From: VRUE01 sp035557635
Lineage (GTDB): Bacteria > Actinomycetota > Thermoleophilia > Solirubrobacterales > 70-9
Direction of reading: 5' to 3'
DNA: 64,000 bases
Assembly (NCBI GenBank): GCA_035557635.1
Contig: DATMDR010000022.1
Location: forward strand, 1 to 64,000
Numbering within the stretch: position 1 is the first letter of the stretch; each line of letters begins with the position of its first letter. Shown piece by piece: positions 41,433 to 50,658 of the stretch. Below the pieces are notes generated by a model, which ran no database searches, had not been told where the DNA came from, and worked only from the letters and a program-made list of their open reading frames with translations. The translations under genes were made by a program, and so were the position numbers.

Positions 41433-41957
41433 GTGGCTGTAGGAGAGGTGAGGCCGGGGTACGAGCTCTGGCACCCCAACAGGGAAAAAGCTGAGGTGAT
41501 CACGACGCGGGTCGTGATCGTCCTGCTGATGGTGGCTACCGCCGCGATCGCGGCGCTGATCACGATCACGGGCTTCTCATTGCTCAGCGGCGGTGGCGGG
41601 ATGGCGATCGTCTGCTTCGTCTACGTGGCGCTCTACGCCCTCTTCGCCTTCCTGGTCCTCCGCTGGAGCCGCGGCGTGCTGCCGATCTCGGCCGCCTTCT
41701 CGATGATCCTGGCGATCTTCTGCGCGGTCGGCGTCGACAGCTGGTTCGCCCGCGACAAGTCGGGCTTCGAGGACGCGCTGATTCCGGCCTCGCTGATCGG
41801 GCTGCTCGTCCTCGTCCTCGTCCTGCTGCAGATCGTGCTGATCGCGCTCGCCCTCTACGGCTTCAACCAGGACTGGCACGTTGAGGAGGAACGGCCGATC
41901 GGCTCCGGCGAGGATTACGGCGCCTCGCCCGGCCCCAGCGCGACGCAGCCCGCCTGA
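41433..41957 (+). CDS. Membrane protein, four TM helices
   Basis: 174 aa from GTG 41433. Four hydrophobic helices (about 22-45, 52-75, 80-98, 112-135), then a charged acidic C-terminus. No family recognised. A second GTG at 41448 sits too close to the AGGAGAG sequence to be the start. Confidence 0.6.
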   Translation: MAVGEVRPGYELWHPNREKAEVITTRVVIVLLMVATAAIAALITITGFSLLSGGGGMAIVCFVYVALYALFAFLVLRWSRGVLPISAAFSMILAIFCAVGVDSWFARDKSGFEDALIPASLIGLLVLVLVLLQIVLIALALYGFNQDWHVEEERPIGSGEDYGASPGPSATQPA

Positions 41958-41970
41958 GGCCCCGTGGGCC

Positions 41971-42017
41971 ACGCGTCTGCAGTTACCCCCGTATAGCGGG
42001 GGCCACAGCAGACGCGT
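41971..42017. terminator. Large hairpin before tRNA-Leu
   Basis: Outer arms ACGCGTCTGC (41971-41980) and GCAGACGCGT (42008-42017) enclose an inner CCCCC/GGGGG stem (41986-41990 with 41998-42002). It lies between the membrane protein and the opposing tRNA-Leu, so likely ends transcription from both sides. No T-run. It resembles the palindromes at 52-62 kb in build, not sequence. Confidence 0.5.
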
Positions 42018-42019
42018 GA

Positions 42020-42103
42020 TGCCGGAGGTGGGACTCGAACCCACAAGCCCGTGAGGGCAATCGATTTTGAGCCGATCGCGTATGCCAATTCCGCCACTCC
42101 GGC
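42020..42103 (-). tRNA. tRNA-Leu (CAA)
   Basis: Class II tRNA: acceptor GCCGGAG/CTCCGGC, anticodon stem ATCGG/TCGAT with loop CTCAAAA (anticodon CAA), variable arm GCCCTCACGGGC, A73. Confidence 0.94.
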
Positions 42104-42140
42104 GAGGAATGAACGATAGAACTAGACTGCGGCCCGCGCC

Positions 42141-42983
42141 ATGCGCATCCATCACCTCAACTGCGGCTCGCTCTGCCCCCACGGGGCGCGCCTAATTGCC
42201 GGTGAAGGTGGGCTGCTGGCGCGGACCCAGATCGTCTGCCACTGCCTGGCGCTCGAGACCGGCGACGGGATCGTCCTGGTCGACACCGGTTTCGGTACCG
42301 ACGACGCGCGCAATCCCCGCCAGCTCGGCGCCCCCTTCCGGCTGCTGATGCAGCCGCGGCCGAAGCTCGAGACGACCGCGCTGGCCCAGCTCGAAGCGCT
42401 CGGCTTCGCCGCCGGCGACGTGCGCCACATCGTCACCACGCACCTCGACCTCGACCACGCTGGCGGCCTCCCCGACTTCCCCGAGGCCGAGGTCCACGTC
42501 TTCGCGCCGGAGCTGAAAGCGGCGCTGAACCCGAGCCTGCGCGAACGCAGCCGCTACATCGGCGGCGCCCACTGGAAGCACAACCCGCGCTGGGTCGAGC
42601 ACGACGCCGGCGGCGAGGAGTGGCTCGGCTTCGAGAGCGTGCGGATCCTGCCGGGCAGCGACGCAGAGGTGCTGCTGGTGCCGCTGGTCGGCCACTCGCG
42701 CGGCCACACCGCGGTCGCGGTCAGGAACGGCGAGGGCTGGCTGCTGCACTGCGGCGACGCCTACTTCCATCAGCACGAGGTCGAGACGCCCGCCGAGTGC
42801 CCGCCGATGCTGCGCGCCTTCCAGGCGTTCATGGCGTCCGACAACAAGGCCCGCATTCGCAACGTGGAACGGCTGCAGGAGCTGAACCGCGCCCATGGCG
42901 ACGAGGTCAGCCTCTTCTGCGCCCACGACCGGCACGAGCTGGAGCGGGCGCAGGCGGCGAGCGCCGCCACCGCCGCGGCGTGA
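42141..42983 (+). CDS. Metallo-beta-lactamase fold hydrolase
   Basis: 280 aa with the MBL motif HLDLDHAGG (His101, Asp103, Asp105, His106) and later metal ligands in GHSRGH, GDAYF and CAHD. Resembles lactonase/YtnP-like MBL enzymes. Its stop overlaps the next start (GTGA), which couples it to acetoacetyl-CoA synthetase. Confidence 0.85.
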   Translation: MRIHHLNCGSLCPHGARLIAGEGGLLARTQIVCHCLALETGDGIVLVDTGFGTDDARNPRQLGAPFRLLMQPRPKLETTALAQLEALGFAAGDVRHIVTTHLDLDHAGGLPDFPEAEVHVFAPELKAALNPSLRERSRYIGGAHWKHNPRWVEHDAGGEEWLGFESVRILPGSDAEVLLVPLVGHSRGHTAVAVRNGEGWLLHCGDAYFHQHEVETPAECPPMLRAFQAFMASDNKARIRNVERLQELNRAHGDEVSLFCAHDRHELERAQAASAATAAA

Positions 42984-44959
42984 GCCCATCCCAGGCCGAG
43001 AAGCTCTGGGACCCGCCCGCCGGGGTGATCGAGAACGCACGCCTCACCGAGTACATGCGCTGGCTCGAGGCCGAGCGCGGGCTGCGCTTCGCAGACTACG
43101 ACGAGCTCTGGCGCTGGTCGGTCGACGACCTCGAGGGCTTCTGGTCCTCGATCTGGGACTTCTTCGAGGTGCGGGCCGACGGCGACCCTGCGCCGGCGCT
43201 GGCCAGCCGCGAGATGCCGGGGGCGCGCTGGTTCCCGAACACCAGCCTCAACTACGCCGAGCACGTCTTCGCCGGCAAGGACGACGCCGAGACGGCGATC
43301 CTGCACGCCTCCGAGCTGCGTGAGCTGTCCGAGCTGAGCTGGGGCGAGCTGCGCACCCAGGTCGCTGCCGTGGCCGCCAGCCTGCGCGAGCTCGGGGTCG
43401 AGCGAGGCGACCGGGTCGTCGCCTACCTGCCCAACATCCCCGAGGCGACCGTCGCCTTCCTCGCCAGCGCCAGCATCGGCGCGGTCTGGTCGAGCTGCTC
43501 GCCCGACTTCGGCCCGGCCAGCGTCGTCGACCGCTTCGCCCAGATCGAGCCCAAGGTCCTGTTCGCGGTCGACGGCTACCGCTACGGAGGCAAGGACTTC
43601 GACCGCCGCGAGACGCTCGCCCAGTTGCAGGCCGAGATGCCGAGCCTCGTGCGCACCGTCGTGCTCCCCTACCTCGATCCCGACCCCGACCTCTCCCCCC
43701 TGCGCGACGCGACTCGCTGGGACGAGTTGCTCGCCTCCGGCGAGGGCGCCGAGCCGGCCTTCGAGCGCGTCCCCTTCGACCACCCGCTCTGGGTCCTCTA
43801 CTCCTCCGGCACCACCGGCCTGCCGAAGGCGATCGTCCAGGGCCAGGGCGGCATCCTGCTCGAGCACCTGAAGAAGCTCCACCTCCACGTCGACGCCCAC
43901 CCTGGCGACCGCCTCTTCTGGTTCACGACGACCGGCTGGATGATGTGGAACTTCCTCGTCTCCGGCCTGCTCACCCGGGCCGCGATCGTCCTCTACGACG
44001 GCAACCCCGGCCACCCCGACATGGGCGTGCTCTGGGACCTCGCGGAGCGGGCCGGGGTGACGATGTTCGGCACCAGCGCCTCCTACATCGCCGCCTGCAT
44101 GAAGGACGGCGTCGAGCCGGGCGCCGGGCGCGACCTCAGCCGCCTGGGAGCGGTCGGCTCGACCGGCTCCCCCCTCTCGCCCGAGGGCTTCGACTGGGTC
44201 TACGAGCACGTCGGCGACGAGACCTGGCTCTTCTCGACCAGCGGCGGCACCGACCTCTGCACCGCCTTCGTCGGCGGCGTCTCGCTGCTGCCCGTCTACC
44301 GCGGCGAGCTGCAGGGCCGCGCCCTCGGCGCCGCGGTCGAGGCCTGGGACGAAGAGGGCAACTCGGTCGTCGACGAGGTCGGCGAGCTGGTCGTCACCGA
44401 GCCGATGCCCTCGATGCCGGTCTTCTTCTGGGGCGACCCCGACGGCAGCCGCTACCGGGCCAGCTACTTCGAGCACTACCCCGGGGTCTGGCGCCACGGC
44501 GACTGGATCGAGATCACCTCGCGCGGTACCGCGGTGATCTACGGCCGCTCCGACTCGACCATCAACCGCTCCGGCATCCGCATGGGCACCAGCGAGATCT
44601 ACCGCGCTGTGCTCGACGTCGACGCGGTGCTCGACGCGCTCGTCGTCGACGTCCCCCGTCCCGGCACCGAGGGCTGGATGCCGCTCTTCGTCGTCCTGCG
44701 CGAGGGAGCCGAGCTCGACGACGAACTGCGTAAGGAGATCGCCCGCCGCGTCCGCGAGCGCTGCTCCCCGCGCCACGTCCCCGACGAGGTCTTCCAGATA
44801 GCCGAGGTGCCGCGCACGCTCAGCGGCAAGGTGCTGGAGGTGCCGGTGAAGCGGATCCTGATGGGGACCCCGCCGGAGCAGGCCGCCAGCCGCGACTCGC
44901 TCGCCAACCCCGCCGCGCTCGACTGGTTCGTCGAGCTGGCCGGGTCGCTCGACAGCTGA
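42980..44959 (+). CDS. aacS: Acetoacetate-CoA ligase
   Basis: 659 aa from GTG 42980; a frame extends further upstream but lies inside the MBL gene. The ANL-family motifs are visible: YSSGTTGLPKAIV (P-loop), GSTGSPLSPEGF and STSGGTDLC (ATP binding), HGDWIEI and YGRSDSTINRSGIRMG (hinge), and the acetylation Lys in LSGKVLEVPVK. N-terminal WFPNTSLNYAEHVF is typical of acetoacetyl-CoA synthetases. It activates acetoacetate with ATP, producing acetoacetyl-CoA. It fits the opposing HMG-CoA lyase operon. Confidence 0.92.
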   Translation: MSPSQAEKLWDPPAGVIENARLTEYMRWLEAERGLRFADYDELWRWSVDDLEGFWSSIWDFFEVRADGDPAPALASREMPGARWFPNTSLNYAEHVFAGKDDAETAILHASELRELSELSWGELRTQVAAVAASLRELGVERGDRVVAYLPNIPEATVAFLASASIGAVWSSCSPDFGPASVVDRFAQIEPKVLFAVDGYRYGGKDFDRRETLAQLQAEMPSLVRTVVLPYLDPDPDLSPLRDATRWDELLASGEGAEPAFERVPFDHPLWVLYSSGTTGLPKAIVQGQGGILLEHLKKLHLHVDAHPGDRLFWFTTTGWMMWNFLVSGLLTRAAIVLYDGNPGHPDMGVLWDLAERAGVTMFGTSASYIAACMKDGVEPGAGRDLSRLGAVGSTGSPLSPEGFDWVYEHVGDETWLFSTSGGTDLCTAFVGGVSLLPVYRGELQGRALGAAVEAWDEEGNSVVDEVGELVVTEPMPSMPVFFWGDPDGSRYRASYFEHYPGVWRHGDWIEITSRGTAVIYGRSDSTINRSGIRMGTSEIYRAVLDVDAVLDALVVDVPRPGTEGWMPLFVVLREGAELDDELRKEIARRVRERCSPRHVPDEVFQIAEVPRTLSGKVLEVPVKRILMGTPPEQAASRDSLANPAALDWFVELAGSLDS

Positions 44960-44975
44960 CCCCGGCAGCGCGGCG

Positions 44976-46496
44976 TTAAGCCGGCGTGACCGGGTTGCGA
45001 CGCTCGGCGAAGGAGCGGTCCTTGCCCGCCGCGAGGGCGAAGCGGCGGATCAGCTCGGCGCGCAGGTCCTCGGGCTGGACGACCGCGTCGACCACCAGCT
45101 CCGAGGCGAGGTGGAGGAGGTCGATGTCCTCGGCGTACTCCTCGCGCTTGGCGGCGACGAAGGCCTCGCGCTCGGCCTCGTCCTCGATCGCCTGGATCTG
45201 GTTGTAGAAGACGGCGTTGATCGCCGCCTGCGGCCCCATCACGGCGATCGAGGCGCTGGGCAGGGCGATGCAGCAGTCCGGCTCGAAGGCCGGCCCCGCC
45301 ATCGCGTAGAGGCCGGCGCCGTAGGCCTTGCGCACGATCACCGAGAGCTTCGGCACCGTCGCTTCGGAGACGGCGCTGATCATCTTCGCCCCGTGGCGGA
45401 TAATCCCCTGGCGCTCGACCGCGGTGCCGATCATGAAGCCGGGCACGTCGGCGAGGAAGAGCAGCGGCACGTTGAAGGCGTTGCAGGTCTGGATGAAGCG
45501 CGCCGCCTTGTCGGCCGAGTCGACGAAGAGCACGCCGCCCTTCTGCCGCGGCTGGTTGGCGACGACGCCGACGACGCGGCCGTCGAGGCGCCCGTAGCCG
45601 ACGATCAGCTCCTTCGCCCAGCGCTTGTGCACTTCGAGGAACGAGTCGGCGTCGAGCAGCGTGTCGAGCGCCTCGCGCATGTCGAAGGGCTGGTTCTCGT
45701 CGGCGGGGACGATCGCGGCGATCGCCGCAGTCGAGCTCGGCTCCGCCGGGGGAGCGACGGGCGGCTCCTCGCGCCAGTTGCCCGGCATGAAGGAGAGGTA
45801 GCGCTTGGCGAGGTCGATCGCCTCCTCGTCGCTCTTGACCAGGAAGTGGCCGCAGCCGGAGACGCCGGTGTGCATCTTCGCCCCGCCCATCTCCTCCAGC
45901 GTCACCTTCTCGCCGATCACCATCTCCGCCATTCGCGGCGAGCCCAGGTACATAGAGGCGTTGCCCTCGCGCATGATCACCACGTCGCAGAAGGCCGGGA
46001 TGTAGGCGCCACCGGCGGCGCTCGGTCCGAACAGCAGGCAGACCTGCGGCACCTGGCCGGAGAGCCGCACCTCGTTGTGGAAGATCCGCCCGGCGCCGCG
46101 CCGGCCGGGGAACATCTGCACCTGGTCGGTGATCCGCGCCCCGGCCGAGTCGACCAGGTAGACCATCGGCACCTGCAGGCTCAGCGCCCGCTCCTGGACG
46201 CGGAGGATCTTCTCCACCGTCTTCGGGCCCCAGGAGCCCGCCTTCACCGTCGGGTCGTTAGCCATCAGCGCCACAGGGCGGCCGTCGATCCGCGCCATCC
46301 CGGTGAGCACGCCGTCGGCGCCCAACCCCTCCTGCTCCCAGTTGGCCAACAGCCCCTCCTCAGCGAAGGAGCCGGCGTCGACCAGCCGCTCGACCCGCTC
46401 GCGCACCGGCAGCTTGCCCTGCTCCGCCGTCTTCTCGTGATGGCGCTGCGGGCCGCCGGAGAGGGCGGCCTCGAGGGCGGGTCGGATATCGGTCAC
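44976..46496 (-). CDS. Acyl-CoA carboxylase carboxyltransferase (beta) subunit
   Basis: 506 aa biotin-dependent carboxyltransferase. Both crotonase-like halves are seen: VDSAGARITDQVQMFPGRRGAGRIF and FGPSAAGGAYIPAFCDVVIM in the N-half, FLADVPGFMIGTAVERQGIIRHGAKM and RKAYGAGLYAMAGPAFEPD in the C-half (CoA and biotin oxyanion-hole glycines). The sequence is closest to propionyl/acetyl- and methylcrotonyl-type beta subunits. Context with HMG-CoA lyase favours methylcrotonyl- or geranyl-type; the biotin-carrier subunit is not in the window. Confidence 0.88.
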   Translation of the reverse strand: MTDIRPALEAALSGGPQRHHEKTAEQGKLPVRERVERLVDAGSFAEEGLLANWEQEGLGADGVLTGMARIDGRPVALMANDPTVKAGSWGPKTVEKILRVQERALSLQVPMVYLVDSAGARITDQVQMFPGRRGAGRIFHNEVRLSGQVPQVCLLFGPSAAGGAYIPAFCDVVIMREGNASMYLGSPRMAEMVIGEKVTLEEMGGAKMHTGVSGCGHFLVKSDEEAIDLAKRYLSFMPGNWREEPPVAPPAEPSSTAAIAAIVPADENQPFDMREALDTLLDADSFLEVHKRWAKELIVGYGRLDGRVVGVVANQPRQKGGVLFVDSADKAARFIQTCNAFNVPLLFLADVPGFMIGTAVERQGIIRHGAKMISAVSEATVPKLSVIVRKAYGAGLYAMAGPAFEPDCCIALPSASIAVMGPQAAINAVFYNQIQAIEDEAEREAFVAAKREEYAEDIDLLHLASELVVDAVVQPEDLRAELIRRFALAAGKDRSFAERRNPVTPA

Positions 46497-46519
46497 GGCG
46501 AGGGTGAGCCTAGAGGGCT

Positions 46520-46897
46520 CTAGCCTGCGGCGGCTTCGAGCCGACGGCCCATCTCTTCGCCGAGCGCGGTGAGGCCGCTGAGCGGGCGAATCATCACCAT
46601 CATCTCGGCGATCTTTCCGTCCTCGCCGAAGCGCAGCACGTCGACCCCGTTGAGCTGCTTCTCGCCGACCCGCGCCTCGAAGACGAGGACCGCCGTGTCG
46701 CCGGTCTCGACCTGGTCGACGTAGCGGAAGTCCTCGAAGACCGCCGAAACTGCCCCCAGGATCACCCCAAGGGCCTCGAGCCCGGAGTAGGGCTTGAACA
46801 CGGCCGGGCTGCGGAAGACGACATCCGGCGAGAACAGCTCCTCGCCCTGCGAGAAGTCCTTGGCTTCGGCGGCTTGCCTGAAGGCGTCGCTCTTCAT
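46520..46897 (-). CDS. NTF2-like/SnoaL-type protein
   Basis: 125 aa from ATG 46897. Cone-shaped NTF2-like pattern: an N-terminal helix, LFSPDVVFRSPAVFKPYSG, AVLVFEARVGEKQLNGVDVLRF and IAEMMVMIRPL. Could be isomerase-like or a binding protein. Third in the operon HMG-CoA lyase to carboxylase. Confidence 0.75.
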   Translation of the reverse strand: MKSDAFRQAAEAKDFSQGEELFSPDVVFRSPAVFKPYSGLEALGVILGAVSAVFEDFRYVDQVETGDTAVLVFEARVGEKQLNGVDVLRFGEDGKIAEMMVMIRPLSGLTALGEEMGRRLEAAAG

Positions 46898-46908
46898 CGC
46901 ACCCGAGA

Positions 46909-47853
46909 CTACTCGGCTCGGCTTGCCCAATCCACCGGCCCGGCGCGCAGCACGTGGGCGCCGAGCGGCCGGCCGAGCACGTCCTGGACAGCGCGCGAGG
47001 CCTCGATCAGCGCCGGCAGGTCGATCCCGGTCTCGACCCCCATCTCGTGCAGCATCGAGACCACGTCCTCGGTGGAGACGTTGCCGGTCGACCCCGGCGG
47101 CACCGGGCAGCCGCCGAGCTCGCCGAAGCTCGCCTCGAAGGACTCGACGCCCTGCTCCAGCGCCGCCAGCACGTTGGCCAGCCCCTGCCCGCGCGTGTTG
47201 TGGAAGTGCGCGGTCAGCTCGACCCCGCCCAGCCGCTCGCGGGCGGCGGCGAAGAACTCGCCGACTTGGCGCGGGTTCGCCATCCCGGTGGTGTCGCCGA
47301 AGCCGACCTCCTCGCAACCGGCGGCGGCGAGCCGCTCGGCGATCTCGAAGACGCGCTCGGGCGGCACCTCGCCCTCGTAGGGACAGCCGAAGGAGACCGA
47401 GATCACGCCCTCGCGGCGCAGCCCCGCCTCGCCGGCGCCGGCGAGGGTGCGCTCCAGCCCGGCCAGCGACTCCTCGATCGAGCGGTTGACGTTCTTGCGG
47501 CTGTGGGTCTCCGAGGCGGAGAGGAAGACGCTGACCTCGTCGAAACGGTCACGCACCGTCAGTGCCCGCTCCAGCCCCCGCTCGTTGGGGATCAGGACCG
47601 AGAAGGCGACCCCGTCGCGCCGCTGCACGCCGGCCAGCACCTCCTCGGCGTCGGAAAGCTGGGGGATCACGTCGGCGCGCACGAACGAGGTCACCTCGAT
47701 CCGCTTCAGCCCGCTCGCCGAGAGCAGGTCGACCAGCCGCACCTTGTCGGCGGTCGCGATCGTCTCCGGCTCGTTCTGGAACCCGTCGCGCGGCCCGACC
47801 TCGCGGACCCTCACGCTTTTCGGCAGCTCGACCATGAGCGACAGCTTAGGCAT
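46909..47853 (-). CDS. Hydroxymethylglutaryl-CoA lyase
   Basis: 314 aa DRE-TIM metallolyase. It begins VREVGPRDGFQNEP (metal and substrate Arg-Asp), and contains VSFGCPYEGEVP, GFGDTTGMANPRQV, AHFHNTRGQGLANVLAAL (metal His pair) and ELGGCPVPPGSTGNVSTED with the catalytic loop Cys. It splits HMG-CoA into acetyl-CoA and acetoacetate, the last step of leucine breakdown. ATG 47853 overlaps the upstream gene by 8 bp; ATG 47835 is an alternative. Confidence 0.93.
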   Translation of the reverse strand: MPKLSLMVELPKSVRVREVGPRDGFQNEPETIATADKVRLVDLLSASGLKRIEVTSFVRADVIPQLSDAEEVLAGVQRRDGVAFSVLIPNERGLERALTVRDRFDEVSVFLSASETHSRKNVNRSIEESLAGLERTLAGAGEAGLRREGVISVSFGCPYEGEVPPERVFEIAERLAAAGCEEVGFGDTTGMANPRQVGEFFAAARERLGGVELTAHFHNTRGQGLANVLAALEQGVESFEASFGELGGCPVPPGSTGNVSTEDVVSMLHEMGVETGIDLPALIEASRAVQDVLGRPLGAHVLRAGPVDWASRAE

Positions 47854-48766
47854 CCCGCTTGAGCCTCAGGCGCTGCATGACGGCGCGCAGTGTCGCGCGG
47901 ACGTACTGGGCCTCGTAGCGCACCTGAGCGTGGGTGAAGCGGAGCGGCGTCAGGCCGGCGGCAAGATGGGTCTGATCACGAAGGTGATCGCGTGCTTGCT
48001 GCGCCGGCGTACGGTGGTAGTGCAGCCCATCGGTCTCGACGACCAGCCCGAGGTCGGGCCAGTAGAAGTCGACCCTGAACCCGTTTAGCTGCTGCTGAGT
48101 CTGAGGGAAAGGCATGCCTGCTCGCTCCACGACCCGCAGGAAGCGCCGCTCCAACTCCGAGTCAGTGAGACGGAAAGTGCGCCGGTCGACGACATCCCGC
48201 AGACGAGCGACGCCCGGTTGGCACGAATAGGCGTCGAGCGCATGGCTCAGCGCCTCTGGATCGATCAAGCCGCACCGGTCGGCCTCGTTGACCGCTCGCT
48301 CGAGCAAGGCCGGATCGAGAAAGGTTGCCTGGTCGAGCAAGGTGCGCACGAGGCCGGTCACGGGGATCCCATCCCGATTCGCGACATCGCGATCCGCCAG
48401 GGTCGGACGCCGATAAACGCGCAGGCCAGACCGCCGACGCGGCGAGGCCACTCGCACCGAGATCTCGATTCCTCGATACTCGCGACCAATCCCCAAGAGC
48501 GCCGCGGCGCTGCCGTGACTCAACATTGCGTTGGGCCCGCAAGAGAGGACTGCTGCCATCCATTGCCCATGCCGCGTCACCTCCGGTCGTCCGACGGCGT
48601 AGACGCCATTCGCAATGAGACGCAGCCGACCACGCGCCAGCCTGTGCTCGATGGCCCGACGACTCAACCCAAGGTCGAGGAGCTGCCGGCGCGAAACCAC
48701 GCCGTGCTGGTCACGGACCAACCCCCAAACGCCCTCCCCCTCCGCCGTTCGATCGATCGAACACAC
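47846..48766 (-). CDS. AbiEi-like/DUF559 domain protein
   Basis: 306 aa. The N-terminal region (about 12-60: VSRRQLLDLGLSRRAIEHRLARGRLRLIANGVYAVG) matches AbiEi antitoxin-type winged helices. The C-terminal region (about 215-300) is a DUF559/VSR-like nuclease fold: GFRVDFYWPDLGLVVETDGLHYHRTP, with the Asp-x-x-(Glu)-Asp pattern of PD-(D/E)xK nucleases. Such proteins are abundant in actinobacteria and may act in DNA repair or defence. Not part of a recognisable two-gene AbiE system. Confidence 0.8.
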   Translation of the reverse strand: MCSIDRTAEGEGVWGLVRDQHGVVSRRQLLDLGLSRRAIEHRLARGRLRLIANGVYAVGRPEVTRHGQWMAAVLSCGPNAMLSHGSAAALLGIGREYRGIEISVRVASPRRRSGLRVYRRPTLADRDVANRDGIPVTGLVRTLLDQATFLDPALLERAVNEADRCGLIDPEALSHALDAYSCQPGVARLRDVVDRRTFRLTDSELERRFLRVVERAGMPFPQTQQQLNGFRVDFYWPDLGLVVETDGLHYHRTPAQQARDHLRDQTHLAAGLTPLRFTHAQVRYEAQYVRATLRAVMQRLRLKRDA

Positions 48767-48828
48767 TCTGGTGTGGTCAATGCATCGAGCGGCGCGAACT
48801 CTCCCCCTTCGAGGCTCAGTTCATGTGA

Positions 48829-49203
48829 CTACGCCGTCGGCGGACCGACTTGACCGACCACGCGCCGCTCGTGCGTGCCGACGCCGATCGTCCGCTCGCC
48901 TTCGGTCACCTCGACGTCGAAGCGGAGCTTGCGGCCGTCGACGACCTCACGCAGGCTCGCCCTCGTGCGGCAGATCGCGCCCTCGGCAGCGGCGGCCACG
49001 TGCTTGACGCAGACTTCGAAGCCGACGGTCGCCTGGCCCTCCGGCAGGTGCTCGAAGGCGAGCATCGAGGCGGTGCCCTCCATCATCCCGATCATCCCCG
49101 GGGTCGAGAGGACGCCGGTGCCGATCGTGCCGCCGACGTCTGTCACCAGCGGCGGCGCGACTGTGAACTCGTCGCCGCGCTCGATACCAGGCTCGAGGCC
49201 CAT
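48829..49203 (-). CDS. Hotdog-fold thioesterase
   Basis: 124 aa: GTIGTGVLSTPGMIGMMEGTA and TVGFEVCVKHVAAAAEGA match fluoroacetyl-CoA thioesterase FlK-like hotdog proteins with the helix HLPEGQ motif. It overlaps the upstream SDR stop by one base (TGATG). Likely acts on an acyl-CoA made or used by the SDR. Confidence 0.8.
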   Translation of the reverse strand: MGLEPGIERGDEFTVAPPLVTDVGGTIGTGVLSTPGMIGMMEGTASMLAFEHLPEGQATVGFEVCVKHVAAAAEGAICRTRASLREVVDGRKLRFDVEVTEGERTIGVGTHERRVVGQVGPPTA

Positions 49204-49937
49204 CAGACCATCCCGAGGCCGCCGCTGACGCCGATCGTCTCGCCGGTGACGTAGGCGGCGTCGTCGGAGGCGAGGAAGGCGACCGCGGCCGCGACCTCCT
49301 CGGGCTGCCCCAGGCGCTTCATCTGCGTCGCCGCCTTCATCGTCTCGATCACTTTCTCGCCGATCTCGCCGAACTCCTTGGCGCCCATCAGCAGCGGCGT
49401 CTCGATCGGGCCCGGGGCGATCGCGTTGGCGGTGATCCCGTAGCGGGCGTTCTCGCGCGCGATCGCCTTCATGAAGGAGACGACGGCGCCCTTGGTCGCC
49501 GAGTAGACGGCCGAGCCCTTCGAGCCGACCCGCCCCGCCTCCGAGGAGATGGTGACAATCCGGCCGTAGCCGGCCTCCTGCATGCCGGGAAGCGCGGCGT
49601 GGGTGCAGTTGAAGACCCCCTCGAGGTTGATCGCCAGCAGGCGTCGCCACTGCTCGGGCTTGGTGTAGGTGAAGAAGCCGAACTCGTCGGTGCCGGCGTT
49701 GTTGACGAGAACGTCGAAGGCGCCGGCGGCCTCGACGGCGGCCCTGGCCGACTCGATATCGGTGACGTCCAGCTCAATCGCGTGGCCGGCGACCTCGCCC
49801 GCGACCCGCTCCGCGCCGGCGACGTCGATGTCGCCGACCCAGACCTCCGCCCCCTCGGCGGCGAGCCGGGCGGCGATCGCGGCGCCGATGCCGCTGGCAC
49901 CGCCGGTGACCAGCGCTTTGCGTCCCTCCAGCCTCAT
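49203..49937 (-). CDS. SDR family oxidoreductase (FabG-like)
   Basis: 244 aa classical SDR: GGASGIGAAIA at the cofactor loop (about residues 12-22), NNAG, catalytic Ser in TISSEAG, YSATK (Tyr-x3-Lys), and GPIETPLL. It reduces 3-oxoacyl- or 3-hydroxyacyl- compounds; NADH versus NADPH unclear (Asp after strand 2 suggests NAD). Divergent from npdG with 30 bp between the starts. Operon with the thioesterase. Confidence 0.9.
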   Translation of the reverse strand: MRLEGRKALVTGGASGIGAAIAARLAAEGAEVWVGDIDVAGAERVAGEVAGHAIELDVTDIESARAAVEAAGAFDVLVNNAGTDEFGFFTYTKPEQWRRLLAINLEGVFNCTHAALPGMQEAGYGRIVTISSEAGRVGSKGSAVYSATKGAVVSFMKAIARENARYGITANAIAPGPIETPLLMGAKEFGEIGEKVIETMKAATQMKRLGQPEEVAAAVAFLASDDAAYVTGETIGVSGGLGMV

Positions 49938-49967
49938 CGAGGCCGTGAGCATAGACTGGCGCGCCTG

Positions 49968-50654
49968 ATGGACGAGCCGATCCCGATCGTCGGCGGCACC
50001 GGCGCCCTCGGCGCCGGCCTGGCGCTGCGCTGGGCGAAGGCGGGGCGGCCGATCGCGATCGGCTCCCGCTCGGCGGAGCGTGCCGAGGAAGCGGCCGCCA
50101 AGCTGTGCGACGCGGTCCCCGGCGCCGAGGTCGAGGGGCTGTCGAACGAGGAGGCGGCGACGCGCGCCGAGATCGTCTTTCTCACCGTTCCCTTCCGCGC
50201 CCAGTCGGAGAACCTCAACAACCTGCGCGAGACGCTGCGGCCCGGCCAGATCCTGGTCGACTGCACGGTGCCGCTCGCGGCCGCGGTCAGCGGCAGGGCG
50301 ACTCGCTCGCTCGGCGTCTGGCAGGGATCGGCCGCGCAGCAGGCGCAGGAGATGGTCCCCGACGGAGTAACAGTCGTCGCCGCCCTGCACACGATCGCCG
50401 CCCCGACCCTCGCCAACCCGGCGGCGGAGCTGGACGAGGACGTGCTCGTCTGCGGCGACCGCAAGGCCGACAAGGCGCGGGTGGCGCAGCTGATCGAGCT
50501 GATCGGGGGCCTGCGCGCCGTCAACGCCGGGCCGCTGGAGATGGCGCGGATCGTCGAGCAGCTGACGCCGCTGCTGATCTCGATCAACTCGCGCTACAAG
50601 GCCCACGCCGGGATCAAGCTCACCGGGCTGCCCGACGCCGACCACTGGGCGTAG
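49968..50654 (+). CDS. npdG: F420H2:NADP+ oxidoreductase
   Basis: 228 aa. The N-terminus PIPIVGGTGALGAGLALRWAKAG is the NADP-binding motif and SRSAERAEEAA the phosphate-contacting loop. The middle has VFLTVPFRAQSENLNNL and ILVDCTVPL; VVAALHTIAAPTL is typical of Npd/F420-dependent NADP reductases. It exchanges hydride between F420H2 and NADP. It is the first gene of the F420 operon npdG-cofD-cofC-cofE, 4 bp before cofD. Confidence 0.9.
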   Translation: MDEPIPIVGGTGALGAGLALRWAKAGRPIAIGSRSAERAEEAAAKLCDAVPGAEVEGLSNEEAATRAEIVFLTVPFRAQSENLNNLRETLRPGQILVDCTVPLAAAVSGRATRSLGVWQGSAAQQAQEMVPDGVTVVAALHTIAAPTLANPAAELDEDVLVCGDRKADKARVAQLIELIGGLRAVNAGPLEMARIVEQLTPLLISINSRYKAHAGIKLTGLPDADHWA

Positions 50655-50658
50655 CGCC

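Noticed and set aside
41971..42017. Palindrome as an insertion-sequence end
   Set aside because: No transposase or direct target repeat nearby; position between a gene end and a tRNA fits a terminator better.
42770..44776. 668-codon open frame on the minus strand opposite acetoacetyl-CoA synthetase
   Set aside because: High-GC shadow frame: composition is Ala/Gly/Val/Arg low-complexity, no domain, no ribosome site, and the plus-strand gene is a clear enzyme.
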